Origin: Pigoraptor vietnamica
Lineage: Eukaryota; Opisthokonta; Filasterea
DNA length: 14,135 bases
Direction: 5' to 3'
Assembly (NCBI GenBank): GCA_943704525.1
Contig: CALSCQ010000768.1
Coordinates: 1-14,135 of the forward strand
Position 1 is the stretch's first letter; each line of letters starts with the position of its first letter. The notes under the pieces were generated by a model, which was given only the letters and a program-made list of their open reading frames with translations, was not told the origin of the DNA and searched no databases. This document shows, in pieces, positions 1 to 12,600 of this stretch. Both the position numbers and the translations under genes were made by a program.

Positions 1-21
1 CCCCCCCCCCCCCCCCCCCCC
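1..21. repeat. Poly-C homopolymer, 21 bases
   Basis: Positions 1-21 are uninterrupted C. A matching run of 11 C closes the window, so both ends sit on the same kind of homopolymer. This is typical of contigs that break at G/C tracts, although the run also lies where an intron polypyrimidine tract is expected. Confidence 0.95.
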
Positions 22-63
22 TCGCTTGTTCACTGACGGTCTTTGTCCGCTCTGCTTCCGCAG
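1..63 (+). other. 3' end of an upstream intron, with poly-C run
   Basis: The first 21 bases are all C. A pyrimidine-rich stretch then leads to an acceptor, ttccgcag, ending at 63. The next exon enters in phase 2 (one base completes the codon). The preceding exon is outside the window. The poly-C may be genuine polypyrimidine tract or an assembly edge effect. Confidence 0.65.
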
Positions 64-656
64 GACGGTTTTGGACGACAACATTTCGAAATGCGGCGTC
101 AACAACAATCCCCTCGTCTTTTGCTCGGACCCGAACAACGATTACTCGAAGTGCACGATCACCGGCAACACGAACGGTATCGCTACGGCGGCCATCAATA
201 ACGCGGCGAATTTGGCGTCGCGCCCTGCGATGGTTGGTCTTGCTGAGCCTTGCTGCTGACCGTGTGTAGGCGTCGCTGTGACCACGGGCCGTCCTTCACC
301 GAAGTGACGCGACCTGCCACTGCGCATTCTTCCAAAAATGTAACACCACCCGCCGCGTGCAGTTTTTCGAGACGGTCCGGAACATGGGGGCATCGCAGAC
401 GCCGTACAGGTTTCGCATCGACACGACGGGTTGCCCGCTGACGGCGTGGAAGAACGGCGCCTACGATCCCGCGACCAAGACAGTGTGCAGTATGCTCACG
501 ATCAAGGTGTTCGCGATGGTCAACGAGCCGCAGCCGCAATATCGACACCCGTAAGTACCCTCATCGTTGCTCGCTGTGGCCCCATCCTTGCCACTAGAGG
601 TTGAGCACATGACGGCCACATCAGATGCCCACGTTGTGCCATCATAATGAACACAC

Positions 657-693
<37 letters not shown>

Positions 694-3600
694 GCAAATT
701 CATTGTTATTGACGTGGATTCCTTGCATTTTCAGGCCCGTCACCAAGACGCTTGTGGTTCACTTCGACACAACGGTGAGGATCTCGCCCTCTGTGTTTCT
801 TCACGCTTTCTCCCTCATATTGCGCAAATGTTATTGTGAGGCGCTCGTTTGCTCGCTCACACTTGTTCGGTGCGCAGCGCCCTGCGTTGGAAACGACGAC
901 AAAGGCCCTCTTCAGGAACCGAGCGGGCACGGGCACTTTCACTCGCTGGATCTCTGGTCCCGGCTGTACCCCGCTGTCGGAGACCGGCGGGCCCAATCTG
1001 TGCGCGGGGACCCTCAACGCCAACGCGGGCATATACCATCCGGACGACATGTGTCGCTGCTTCTCGTCGGCGGACAACACGACGCCGCAGTGGCCGTCGG
1101 GTCTCTCGCTCGATCTGTCCGCGTTCAGCGAGGACAACGTGAACCTGCAGAACTACGCGTACGAGCTGAACAAGTTTTTGCCCGAGGTGCAGAAGCTCGA
1201 TAGCGGCGGTGACGGCCTTGGGAGCAACTCGAAGACAACGTCTGCGATTGTGCCGGTATCGTTTGCCAAGCCGCCCGTGAACGGCGGGGTGTACTACCTT
1301 AAGGTCTCTCTCTTCAACACGGCGGGAAATTTCAAATTCGCCTACTTTCTCATCTCGGTGGACGGTGGGCGTGCCGTGTCTTGTCTTGAGTTCTCGCGGC
1401 TTTGTTGTTGTCTGTTGTTGTCGTGTCTCTGACGTCAGCTCCCAAATGCTCGGCAGTGACGGGGCCGACTCCGATGTTCGAAGCGTGCCGCGTTGGAAAC
1501 TCTCAAAACTACCTTCCCCTGCCGTGGCGCCCGTCGGCGGTCGAGGACAAGTCGTGCGAGACGGCGCAGGCCGGCACATCGCAGAAACCGTCCTACGACA
1601 ACTACCTGTGGAACCTCAACTACATGATCAACTTTGTCGAAAAGACGGTGAACATCGACCCCCCGTCGCACGTCGCCCCCGGGCGTCCGACCACCTCGTC
1701 GACCCTCTACCTCGGTGGCGCGAAGGAGCGCTACTACCAGACGAGCAACGCCTTCTTGCACGCGCGATGGGACAACGTGTTTGTGGAGCTTCAGAAGTCG
1801 GTCCTCGAGCCCTTCGATTTCACGCAGCTGTCTCTGACGGACTCGGCGATATTCGATCCCCCGGGGGCGGTCCTTATCGGCGGCAACCTCGACCTCCTCG
1901 CGACGACTGTGCGCAACAAGGACGTTGCGTTGCGCAGGACGGATCGCGACGAACTTACCGGCATCTCGTACTTTGACTGGCGCGTTATCTGCCGCTCGGG
2001 CCCGTTCCCCACGGATCCGACCATCCCGCCCGACAAGTGCACGAGCCAGTTCACGATGGCGGGCGACGGGACGAAAGTGAGCGCCGGGAAGGTCACCGCG
2101 ATGGACCTCAAGATCCTCCCCATCTACGGCCAGCTCACGAACGGCGCGTGGTACCACATGGAAGTGCGCGCGGTCAACTACTTTGGGATGGCGAGCCAGT
2201 GGGCGACGATGTCCGTGCTGATCGACACGAAGCCGCCGACGGTCAGCGCGCTTATTGTGGGCGATGGGATGGCGGCCGGATGGACAAAGTCGGGCACCAG
2301 CTACGTGCGCACGCTGCAAAACATGAACGTGTGGTTCTGGGCGCAGGGTGGGTATCTGCTGCTTCCTCTCTACCTCTTGCTTTCCCCGTGGCGCAGTCCC
2401 GTCACGTGAACCGTAAATTCGTTTCTGCGGTCGCATTCACGCTCACGTTCGGCCCTGCCAACCCCGCAGACTTGGAGTCCGGCATTGGCTCGGGCACTTG
2501 GAACTCGATCGAGTGGCAGATTTGCGGCATCTCCCCCGTCTACACCTGCCGCGACGTCGGCATCGGGTCTTATCAGCAGCTCACGCGCGTCGACCAAATC
2601 CCCAGCCGCCTCAGCCAGGGCCAGTACGCGCAGGGCGAGCCCGGCGACGGCTTTCCCAACTCGTGCCCAGTGTGCAACACCGGCGTACAGGGCACCAAGT
2701 CGATGTGCCTGCCCTTCGATGCCGTCCCTGACTGCAGCACCATGTGCCAGCCCTCCGTGTGGTGCGTGCGCTTCCAATCCCAAGAGTTTGTGGCATTCTC
2801 GCACCGAATAGCCTCGCAAATTGTGTGACGTTTCGCACGCGTTTGGATCTGACTCTGCCCTCCTCTCTCTGTGCGCAGCCAAGTCCCGACCGAGACGCAG
2901 CGCCAGTTTTACACGCTCACGACGACGTCCGCGGCCCTCCAAAACGGCATGAAGGTGCTCGATCAGAACACCTTCAACAGCTTCCACTTCTCCCACCACC
3001 GCATCTTTCTCACGGTCACGGACAGAGCGGGCCGATGGACCGAGGTGTCGACGGACGTCATTGTCGATCTCACGCCGCCAGCGCCTGGCCGCGTCGCCGA
3101 CGTCGAGCGGGCCGACAAGGTCGAGGACATTGACCGGCAGGAGAGTCCGGTCCTTCTCTCGTACTGGACGGGCTTTTCGGACCGCGAGAGCGGGATCCAC
3201 CACTACGAGTATGCCGTGGGAACGCCTTGCGTGTCGGACCCGAATTTGGCGGACGGCACGACGGACACGATCCTGTGCTCGCAGTGCGGGGCCGGCGAGC
3301 TCGTGTACACGGACACGCTGACGAAGCACGTGCACGGCGACAAGAACCCGAACCGGGCGTCCAAGGTGCTCTGCCCCGCGCGCATGTGCCTCGTGCGAGA
3401 TTGGCAGACGACCACGTCGACGCTGGTTGCGGACGTCGACGACCTGAACGAATTCCGTGCCACGCGCGGCAAGGTGGACCTCTCGTCGGACTACACTGCG
3501 GCGGACAAGAAGCTGCTCATCGACACAATGCTGGCGAGGATGGCCACGAACCAGTTCAACTCGACCGTCGCCGGCTCGCTGAGGCGCTACGATCGCCAGT

Positions 3601-6600
3601 TCATCCACGTCGTGCGCGCGTACAGCAGCACGACGGACACGGCGGTTGCGTGCTCGGACGGCATCCGTCTGGACCGCGGTTCGACGCCGTCGGTGTTCAA
3701 GGTGCAAGTCACCAACGCCGTGTATGGCGCGGACGGGAAGTACTACCTGACTGAGACGAACGGCGACGGCCTGCTCCGCATCGACCTGTCGTGGGAATAC
3801 TCGGATCCGACGGGCACGATGTCGTACTACATGGTCGGTCTCGGCGCGAGTGTCGGCTACATGCGCGACTCGAACCGCTTTTTTTGGCAGGAGGGCGTGC
3901 TCACGAACCGCCTGACGCTCTTCAAGACGCCCAGCATCGACCTCGGCGACATGTTCTACGTCAACATCGTGGCCGTCAACACGGCCGGGAAGAATACGGT
4001 CGGTAGCTCCGCGACCATCTACGTCGACCTCACGCCGCCCAGCCAGGTGCCCGTCGACGTGCAGCAGGATGACCAGGGCCGGATCGTGCTCCGGTGGCCG
4101 GCCGCCGTCGAGCCCATGAACGGCGTGTGGCGCTACGAGTGGGCCGTCGGCACGAACGCCGAGGCGACGAACATCAAGAACTTCACCGTAGGCTACACGG
4201 ACGACGCGCTCGGCGCGTGCGCGCAGGGCTTCGACTGCACGCGGATCCTCGACAGCGGCGTGAGCAACCGCCTGAAGGACGGCGGCTCGTATTACTTTGC
4301 GATCCTCGCGATGAACTACGCGCGTCTCTTCTCGCTGAGCACGCTGATCTCCCCCTTTGTCGTCGACCGGTCCCCGCCGCTGTCGGGATCCGTGTTTGAC
4401 ATTATCGGCGCGGGCTCGCAGACGGACGTCGCGTACTTTGACCCCGACACGCTCGAGACGCTGTTTGTGTACTGGCGCGGGTTCAGCGACCCGCACTCAG
4501 GCATCGTCAAGTACGAGATTTCGGTTGGAACGACGACGGGGGGCAATGACGTGCTCACGTTCAAGCAGGGCAACCCCGAGTGCGGCGCGGCGATTGACAG
4601 CTGCAGGCAATACCGCCTGTGGCCGAACGTCGCCATCGCAGGCAACGGCGGCTTCAAGCGCGGCCAAAAGTACTACACGACGGTCCGGGCGACGAACCTC
4701 CGCGGGCTCAGCGTGCAGGTGACGTCGGATGGCTTTGAGGTCCTTGCGTCGCGCCCCCTAAACGTGACGGTGGCCATCACCTCGGCCGTCCCGCCGGTGG
4801 TCAACTCGACGGTCGTGTTCCAGGCGGCGACGTCGACCATTACGGCGTCGTGGTCAGACATCACGTCGCTGCCGGACTTTGAGCGCTACGGTTGGGCCGT
4901 TGTTCTCGAGGAGGACTGGCAGCCGCTCTCTGTGCGCGCGAAGGAGAACGCGGATGCAGGGACGATTGTGCGCGGGGGTGGGCAGCCTTACGCGGACCAG
5001 TTTATGCCGTGTGGCACGCGCAACCAGCTCGTGCTCGGCGGACTTGACCTATCGCCCGGCGACAAGTACCGCGTGTACGTGCAGTCGTGCAACGTGGCGG
5101 ACCTCTGCTACTACAACTGGTCGCAGCTCGTCGTTGTGGACTCGACGCCGCCGGTGACCACGCTGTCGTCGGCCGCCTTCTCGGTCGAAATTGTCGACCC
5201 GGCGCAGCGCGTGGCGAAGGTGTCGATGGCGTGGGATTCGTTCGAGGAGCTGGAGAGCATGGTGGTCTCGTACGAGATTGCGCTGGGCACGCAGCTGTCT
5301 GGCGCGGGGCTGATCACGAAATGGCTCCCGTACGTCGGCCCGATTCCCTCGAAGCGGACTCGCATGACGATGACGACGACCGTGAATCTGACGGTCGCCG
5401 TCTCAACCGATGTTTATGTGAGCATTCGTGCGCTCAACAGCGCTGGGCTCCGCAGCTCGATGACGGCACTCGCGCCAATCACGAACAGGAAGGTCGCGCT
5501 GACGGCGCCTTACGTGTTTGACATTGTGGCGTCCACGGACCTTTACGCGACCATGCTACGGCTCCTCCGCACAGGCGCGGCCGGCGTCGTGGACGCGGAC
5601 TACACGTCGTCGAAGTCGATCGCTGCGAAGTGGGACGGCTTCCCCTCGGGCACCGTGCAGTATTCGGTGCAGTGGTCCATCGGCGACGAGCAGTACCCCG
5701 ACCACGACAACGGCGTCGCCATGTACGAGAGCGTGATGAAGTTCAGCCCCCTCGTGCCGCTGCCGCTCGTGCCCATCGAGACGACGTACGCGAACTGGAT
5801 CAACAGCGCGGGCTGGAGGGCTCCCGGGGACGCTGCGACGGGGAGCGCTTCGGGCTCACCGACGGTGAAGGAGAACCGCGTCTACTTCTTCAACATCACG
5901 AACATTGTCGATGTGATGACAAACGGGTCGCACCCGCTGCTCGTCGAGTGCGGGCCGTACGTGTACCGGCAGACCGAGTCGTTCTTCGCGTCGCAGGTGA
6001 ACTCCGACGCGACGTTCGACTTTGTGCCGTTTGTGCAGCAGCAGCTCGTGTTCCCGCCGGCGGCGCAGCTCGGGGCGACCGCGCGTCCGGACACGGACAT
6101 GATCTGGCAGGTCAACCCTTCGTACCTCGAGCTCATCTACCGCTACACGGACAGCGAACTGAAGGAGATGTCGTTTTTCCGCTACGTGACGACCCAGATC
6201 GTCCAGTTTGTGCTCCCGTCCGCCTCCGTCTCGATGGCCGAGCTGTACGCCCCGCTGCCGCTCGACGCCAAGCTGCGCATCGGTCGCGGTTCGGTTCCCT
6301 CGGTGTCGGAGGTCGTGTACTGGCAGCTGGCGACGGGCGCGCTCGGCGACGAGGCCAATTTCACGACGATTGGCGACGTGCTGCAGCTCTACGACGTCCC
6401 AATCTTCGAGATTGGCGTGTTCCTGCGCACGTACCGCCCGGCCAACTGGTCCGACCCCACCAGCGCGGACTACCTCGAGATGCGGCCGGAATACGCGCAT
6501 TCCGTGTACGATCTCATCGCGAACAAGAACCGCCTTGCGGCGTATTATGCCGCTGCCATCACGAGCGTCTCCGGACCGCCGAGCTCGGACAGCAACGCCG

Positions 6601-9600
6601 CGCAGACGTCGATCGTGACGACCGTGGCGCCCCTGCTGTGGGCCGGCCTGAACGAGTCTGCGAACGCGGTGCGGTACATTGAGCTGGTGTCGGACTTTCT
6701 CCTCTATCTCCCGCGCGAGATGATCGCCCGCAACGAGGGCGGGCTGTTTGTGAAACGGTCGGTGCGGGACCTTGTGTTGGGCGGGACGGACAAGCTGCGC
6801 GATCGACTGACGCAGATGGACTCGACGTCGACGTTTGACCCCCTGCCGCCGATCCTCAAGAACCACGCCGACACGAAGGCGGCGTTCCTGCTCGGCGTGG
6901 ACACGATCATGACGGGCACGTCGGGCCTCGAGTGGATCAACTGGGTGAAGAGCATTATGGGGTCGTCGGTGATGACGACGGGGTCGTTCGAGCTGCCGCA
7001 CTCTGGCTACGAGGGCACGCAGTTCCCGCCGTCCATCCGCAACAGCACGTGGACGGACCCCACGCCCCGTTCACCAACGTACGACGTGTTTTTCCCTGAG
7101 CTGCACCGGCCCGTCACCTTCATCTATGACAAGAAGCCCAACATTGTGCGTCGCAACGTGGCGACGTACCGGTTCCTGAGCGCCGCGGACGACTTTGCGG
7201 CGAACGACAACAACAAGCGCGACTACGGCGTCGCCATTGACGGACTTCAGCCGCTCGACATTGTGCACGGATACCCGTGCTACGGGAGCTATCCGCATTT
7301 TTGGGGTGCCAACGTCAGTGCGCCGTTGCAAAACGTGGACGGCCTCAAGCCCGACGAGGCGAAGCACCGCTCGTTCTACGACATTGAGCCGAACACGGGC
7401 CGCACGCTGTTTTCGAGCCGCCGCGCGATGATCTCGCTCTCGCTGGACTCGATGAACGTCGGTCTTCAGGACACGATTCGCGCGGGAGTGACGGTGATCC
7501 CCCGCCACTGGATCGACGTGGCGACGTACACGCCCGACGACGGCCTGGATTCGTTCAAGACGGGCCTCTCGTTTTCGCTGGTGGAGTCTGCACGGCGCGC
7601 GACGGCCGGGTCCGGCAACACCGCCTCGGTCGCCACGAACAAGTCGATCCCCCTCATGCCCGGCGACAACACGGTGCCGGTGAACCCCGACTTTGTCGCG
7701 CCGAGGCTCGCGCAGGCCGGGCCGTTTCCGCTGCTGGAGAATGCGCGGTACCGCGTGTGCTTCCGCGCGCGCGTCGGGACGGCGGAGAGCCCCTACGTTT
7801 ACGCGTGCAGCAACGGCATTACGGTGGACACGACGCCTCCGAGGGAGGGCATTGTCTGCGACGGTACTGTCGTGTGCAACTCGGCCGCGGACGACCTCGA
7901 GTTCCAGTCGTCCATTACCGAGATATTGGCGTCTTGGCGCGGATTTGACGACCGAGAGGAAGGAACGGGCACGCACGTGGCCGGCATTGCGCAGTACGAG
8001 TGGTGCGCGGGGTCGACCCCCGGCGGCGTCGATCTCTTCTCGTTCCGTTCCGTTGGCATCAACACGCACGCCGTCGCGTCGCAGGCCGCGGGGAATTTCC
8101 GCGCCGCACGCAACGGACAGACGGTGTACGTGACAGTGCGCGCGACGGACTACGCCGGCCTCGCGGTCGTCGTGTCGTCCGACGGCATTCTGCTCGATTC
8201 GACGCCGCCGCTCGTCGGCAGTATTGTGGTGGCGTCGCTTACGGGCGAATACCTCACGTCCGAGGCGGAAGTGCGCATCGTGTGGGACGGCCTGTCGGAC
8301 CCGGAGAGCGGCATTCGCACGATCGAGTGGGCGATAGGACTGAGCGCGTACCACGCCGACGTCGTCCCGTTTACGCTGGAGCAGTCGCTTGAGGGCGTGA
8401 CTGTGGACTCGCTCGGCGACGAGCTGCACGCGGGCCACACGTACTTCGTGTCGCTGAGGACGACCAACTTTGTCGGTCTGCACACCATTATCACATCTTC
8501 GCCCATCATTTTCGACCTGACGCCACCGATTCTCGGCGTCGTCGCGGACGGTCCCGCCGGCTCCGGGGGCGATCTCAGCTACCAGACATCGCGCTCCACC
8601 CTCGCCGTTCACTGGGACAAGTTCGTCGATCCGGAGTCGGGCATTGCGAGCTTCGAGGTTGCGATTGGCACCGTCGAGAGCGAGGCCAACCTGCACATGT
8701 TTGTGGACGTCGGAAACAACACGGTGCAACCGAGGGGTGCGTCGTTCGCGACATACGCGCGATGTATGCGTGCATTCGTTACTTGTTCGTCAGCGCATAC
8801 GCGCACGCGCACACACACGCGCATCTGACACGCGTGCCTCCCACCCGCAGATTATTCGCAGCCCGGCCTCCGCCTCGTCGATGGGCACATCTATTACTCG
8901 ATCGTGCGCGCGTGCAACAGCGCTGGACTCTGCGCCACGCTTTCGTCCAACGGCATCATCATCGACGGGAGCGCGCCTCTGCGCGGTCGTGTGCTGGACG
9001 GCTTTGAGGGCCCCGACGCCGTGTTTCAGGCGGAACGGTGAGCGCGCGCCCGGTGTCGTGATTTGTGCGTGCGTGTGCGCGTGGGTTTGCTGCATGCTGT
9101 GGTTTTGTTTTGGCTTTACTGAGCATTTTCGTGACATCGCTCCCCAGCAACATGATTGCGGCCCATTGGTACGGCTTCCACGACCCGCACTCGTCCATTG
9201 ACCGGTACGTGCAACCATTCCCGAGCACCCCTTTGTTCATGTGTCTTGGTCAGGTCGTGTGGAGCGGTGTGGGATCGCGCCTGACTTCGGATGCCGTGCT
9301 CCCATTCGCCCGCTGTCAGATACGAGTGGTGCGTCTTCAAGACTGGGCCCGCAGTGCCTGTCGCCTGCATGGCGTCGTTCCCCGCGCGCTCGGTCGGCCT
9401 CTCGACAAGCGCGATGGACACGGACATCGTCCTCGACCAGAATGCCATGTGAGTCACGTGGTGCAAGGAGGGGATGGACGCGTTGCGGACACATGTCACT
9501 GTGTGTCGACGGAAACCTCTTTTGCTCACAATTTGTTTGCCGCAGGTACCGCGTCATTGTGCGGGCGTACAACCGCGCGGGCCTCTTCGTGGAGGGCTAC

Positions 9601-12600
9601 TCGAACGGCGTGACGACGGACGATACGGAGCCTGCTCCCGGGACGGTCACGCACCTCCCCGTGTTTGCGTCGCAACCGGGCTACCAGGTCATGCGCACGG
9701 CCATTTTTGCGAGCTGGACGGGCTTCTCGGACCCCGAGAGCCGCGTGCGGGAGTACGCCTGGTTTGCGCGGCCCCTCAACCACTCGCTCCTCGCGACGTC
9801 GGACACGGGCCGGGGACACATGGGCACCGACCCGATGGTCCGCACACACGTCGGCGTGCGCACGCTGGGCGCCGTCACGAGGGTCAACATGCACAATGGG
9901 GAGATTTACCACGTGCTCGTCGAAGCCGTCAACGGGGCTGGCACGGGCGGCGGCATCATTGCTTCGAACGACTTTGTCGTGGATCCGACGCCGCCGATCG
10001 CCGGGTGGGTGGACCACACGTTTGACTCGAGCGGGAAGATGGTCATCACGTGGGGCGGCTTTGAAGATCCCGAGTCGTCGATTGCCAAGTACCTCGTGAT
10101 GGTGGGGACGTCCCTCTACGGCAGCGACGCCTTCGTGTCCGAGTTTGCGAACACGACCTACACGGCGTCGGTGCCCAGCCTCAGCAAGAGCACGCCCTAC
10201 TCCGTGGCCGTGCTCGCGACGAACGGCGCGGGCGTCATGCACGCGCAGCCGATGCTCTCGCGGACGCAGGCTTGGCAGGTCATCCGTCCAACCGATGTCG
10301 AGTGCACGAAGAAGGTGCTGCAGACACCCAATATCGTCAAGGACGGGCCGGGCGCCGTCGACGTGGACTACCAGCCGTACAGCTGCACGGCGGGAGGAAG
10401 CTTCGACTTCACGGCAGTGTGCGCTGCGAGGGAGATCGACTGCTCCAAGATTGTGCGGTACGAGTGGAGCGTCCGCTCGAGCGCCACCGCCACGGACGGC
10501 AGCGTGTTCTGCCAATCCTTCATGTTCGCAGCCCCGGCGTCCAGCAAGAACGGGCCCGTCCGGACAGGGTCCTTCTTTGCTTCGACGCTGCCGCCGGGCT
10601 ACCAGTACAGCTCTCAGAAGCTGTGCGGCGACGGTGCGGACAACGGCGCTTCGTACTACCTGGCAGAAACGGCCAAGTACATCGTCCAGGTGCGCGCCAT
10701 TCTGTCGGACAACACGTGCGCGCTGGCCGAGTCGAACGGGTTCACGATCAGCTCGAGCGAACCCGGGCTCGTCATGGAGCGCGGCGCGCGGGTTCTCGAC
10801 GGTGCGACGGATGGCGTGGATCTGGACTACCAGGGACGCACCGACACGCTGTCGGCGACGTGGGTCAACGCGTTCAGCGCGCCGGCGCCCGGCATCGAGC
10901 ACTACGAGTGGGCGATTGGCATTACGCCTTACACGGACGCCATAATGCCGTTTACCACGGTGCCGTCTCGGACTCTGACGACGGCGACGGCAAACGGGCT
11001 CAACCTCGCCATCGGGACGCACTATTACATCACGGTGCGCGCGTTCTCTGTGACGGGGCTGACTGCGGAGCGCACGTCGGACGGGATTGTCGTGGACAAC
11101 ACGCAGCCCATGCTCGGCGTCGTGCTGGACGGGCTCGGCCCCTTCGACATTGCGTTCACGACGGACGACGCCATGTTTTCTGCGATGTGGCTCGGGTTCG
11201 AGGGCCTCTACACGCCGATCGTCAAGTACGAGATTGGCGTCGGCGGGAACACAGTCCCCGACGCGGTCAACTGGCGGGACGTCGGCCTCCAGACGAACGC
11301 AACGCTCGACATGGTCGCGCTCACCGGCAGCCGCATGCACACGTCGTTCATGTACCACGCGCACGTGCGCGCCACGAACGCCGTGGGCCTTGTCTCGGTC
11401 GCGGTGCAGTCGGACGGCGTCTCCGTGGACCTGGACCCGCCCACGGCTGGTGTGGTGTGGTGGGTGCCGGCGAAGGGCGCGCAGTGCGGGTGGAGCGACG
11501 CACGCCCGTCGGTTGTGCCGTGCGTGCAGGGCGATGGCACGACGGCGACCATCCAGTGGAGCGGCTTTGACGATCTCCAGAGCCTAATCGACCACTACTC
11601 GTGGGCCATTGGCACCGGTGGGTGATATTGCGGTGTCGCGGGACTCCCTTCGAGTGTATGTGTGTTAGTGAGTGTTGCGTGTGTTTTTTGCGCAAGAGCC
11701 GCATCTCACACTTTCTTGCGACCGCATTTCTCTCCCAGTGATGGGCGGCGAGCAGGTGCAGCCGTTCGTCGACATTTCGAAGTTCCGCTCGACCGTCTCC
11801 CTCAAGGCGCTCGCGATGACGCACAGTACGTACATGTACGCGACGTTCGCGGCCTTCAACGGCGTGGGCCTGAAGACGGTCGTGCGCACCGGTGGCGTCC
11901 TCATCGACGAAACAGCCCCCGAAGTGAATGGCACGATCATCGACGGCAACGGCCCGACCGACGCGGCGTACCAGGACACGATGGTCCTGTCGGCGCAGTG
12001 GGCGGGCGTCTTCCGCGATCTCGAGAGCGGCATCAGCGGGTACGCGTGGGCGATTGGCTACACGCCCGGTCAGGAAGACGTGATGCCGCTGACGCCCGTG
12101 TTCTTCAACACGAGCGCATCGTACACGCTGCCGCCCAACTCGAGCCCGCCCAAGGGCTTCCTGCGCCGCTACTTTGTCACGGTCGTCGCGTCGAACTACG
12201 TCAACATGCACACGCGCGCGTATTCGGACGGCGTCATCGTGGCGAACAAGGACCCCCTGCAGGGCCGCGTCGTGCCCATCGGTCCCACGGGCGTCGCGAG
12301 CGTCTTCATCCCGCGCCTCGACTCGCTCGTGTTCCGCGTGGAGGGCTTTGCGGACGCCGACGCCGGGCTCAAGTCGTACGATTATGTGCTCACGCGGTCG
12401 CTCGACGACGGCGCGGTTATCAGCCCGAACGAGACGATGCTCATTGCGAATGGCACGATTTCGGCGGCTTTCGATTACCTGACGCTGTCGAGCCTCGCGC
12501 TGCACAGCGGGTACCGCTATGAGCTCGACGTGCTCGCGACGAGCAATTCTGGCCGGAAGAGCGGCATGTCGAAGGCCACTGTGACGGTGGACACCTCGCC

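Larger units (their letters stand above)
64..1364 (+). other. Giant gene, exons 1-4: divergent N-terminal modules with cysteine-rich inserts
   Basis: Four exons (64-232, 363-550, 735-774, 878-1364) joined by introns of phase 0, 2 and 0. They encode the end of one module and most of a second. Module marks are weak but present: L-T-I-K-V-F-A-M-V near 510-535 as the F strand, H-F-D-T-T-R-P across the exon 3/4 join in place of V-D-x-T-P-P, and G-V-Y-Y-L-K-V-S-L-F-N-T-A-G near 1290-1325. There are many cysteines, four in exon 1-2 before 490 and C-x-x-x-x-x-x-x-x-x-x-x-C then C-R-C in exon 4, all in stretches longer than the canonical loop. Exon 3 is only 40 bases. Real coding status rests on consistent phases and the strand pattern rather than on a strong domain match. 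Confidence 0.7.
1457..3080 (+). other. Giant gene, exons 5-7 start: two divergent modules, the second with a cysteine-rich loop
   Basis: Exon 5 (1457-2347) encodes a long divergent module with Y-F-D-W-R-V-I-C near 1970-1995, W-Y-H-M-E-V-R-A-V-N-Y-F-G-M at about 2150-2190, and a closing I-D-T-K-P-P near 2221-2240. The next module crosses three exons: D-L-E-S-G-I starts at the exon 5/6 join, I-E-W-Q-I-C-G follows, then a cysteine-rich insert (C-P-V-C near 2666, three more cysteines by 2745, another formed across the exon 6/7 join), and the second half returns with I-F-L-T-V-T-D-R-A-G-R-W and V-D-L-T-P-P at 3063-3080. Introns at 2348-2469 (gtgggt, phase 1) and 2762-2878 (gtgcgt, phase 2) interrupt it. 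Confidence 0.78.

Noticed and set aside
26-259. Separate small gene starting at 26
   Set aside because: The ATG-less start lies in the intron upstream of the acceptor at 63, and the end runs through a donor at 233; the middle is exon 1 of the giant gene.
1430-1437. TGACGTCA octamer in intron 4 as a regulatory site
   Set aside because: It coincides with the branch/acceptor region of an intron, and its presence here shows that the octamer can occur by chance, lowering the weight of the copy at 13530.
2370-4496. 708-codon open frame on the minus strand
   Set aside because: It is an antisense shadow of the giant gene: GC-rich codon choice in the sense frame leaves few antisense stops. Its translation is Arg/Val/His-rich without recognisable motifs. 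The same holds for minus-strand frames at 7071-8729, 9526-11364 and 11348-12505.
5740-5785. Proline/leucine-rich stretch F-S-P-L-V-P-L-P-L-V-P-I as a membrane helix before the CD36 domain
   Set aside because: Only about 12 residues and full of prolines; it fits the beta strand that follows the first membrane helix in ordinary CD36 proteins, not a helix itself.
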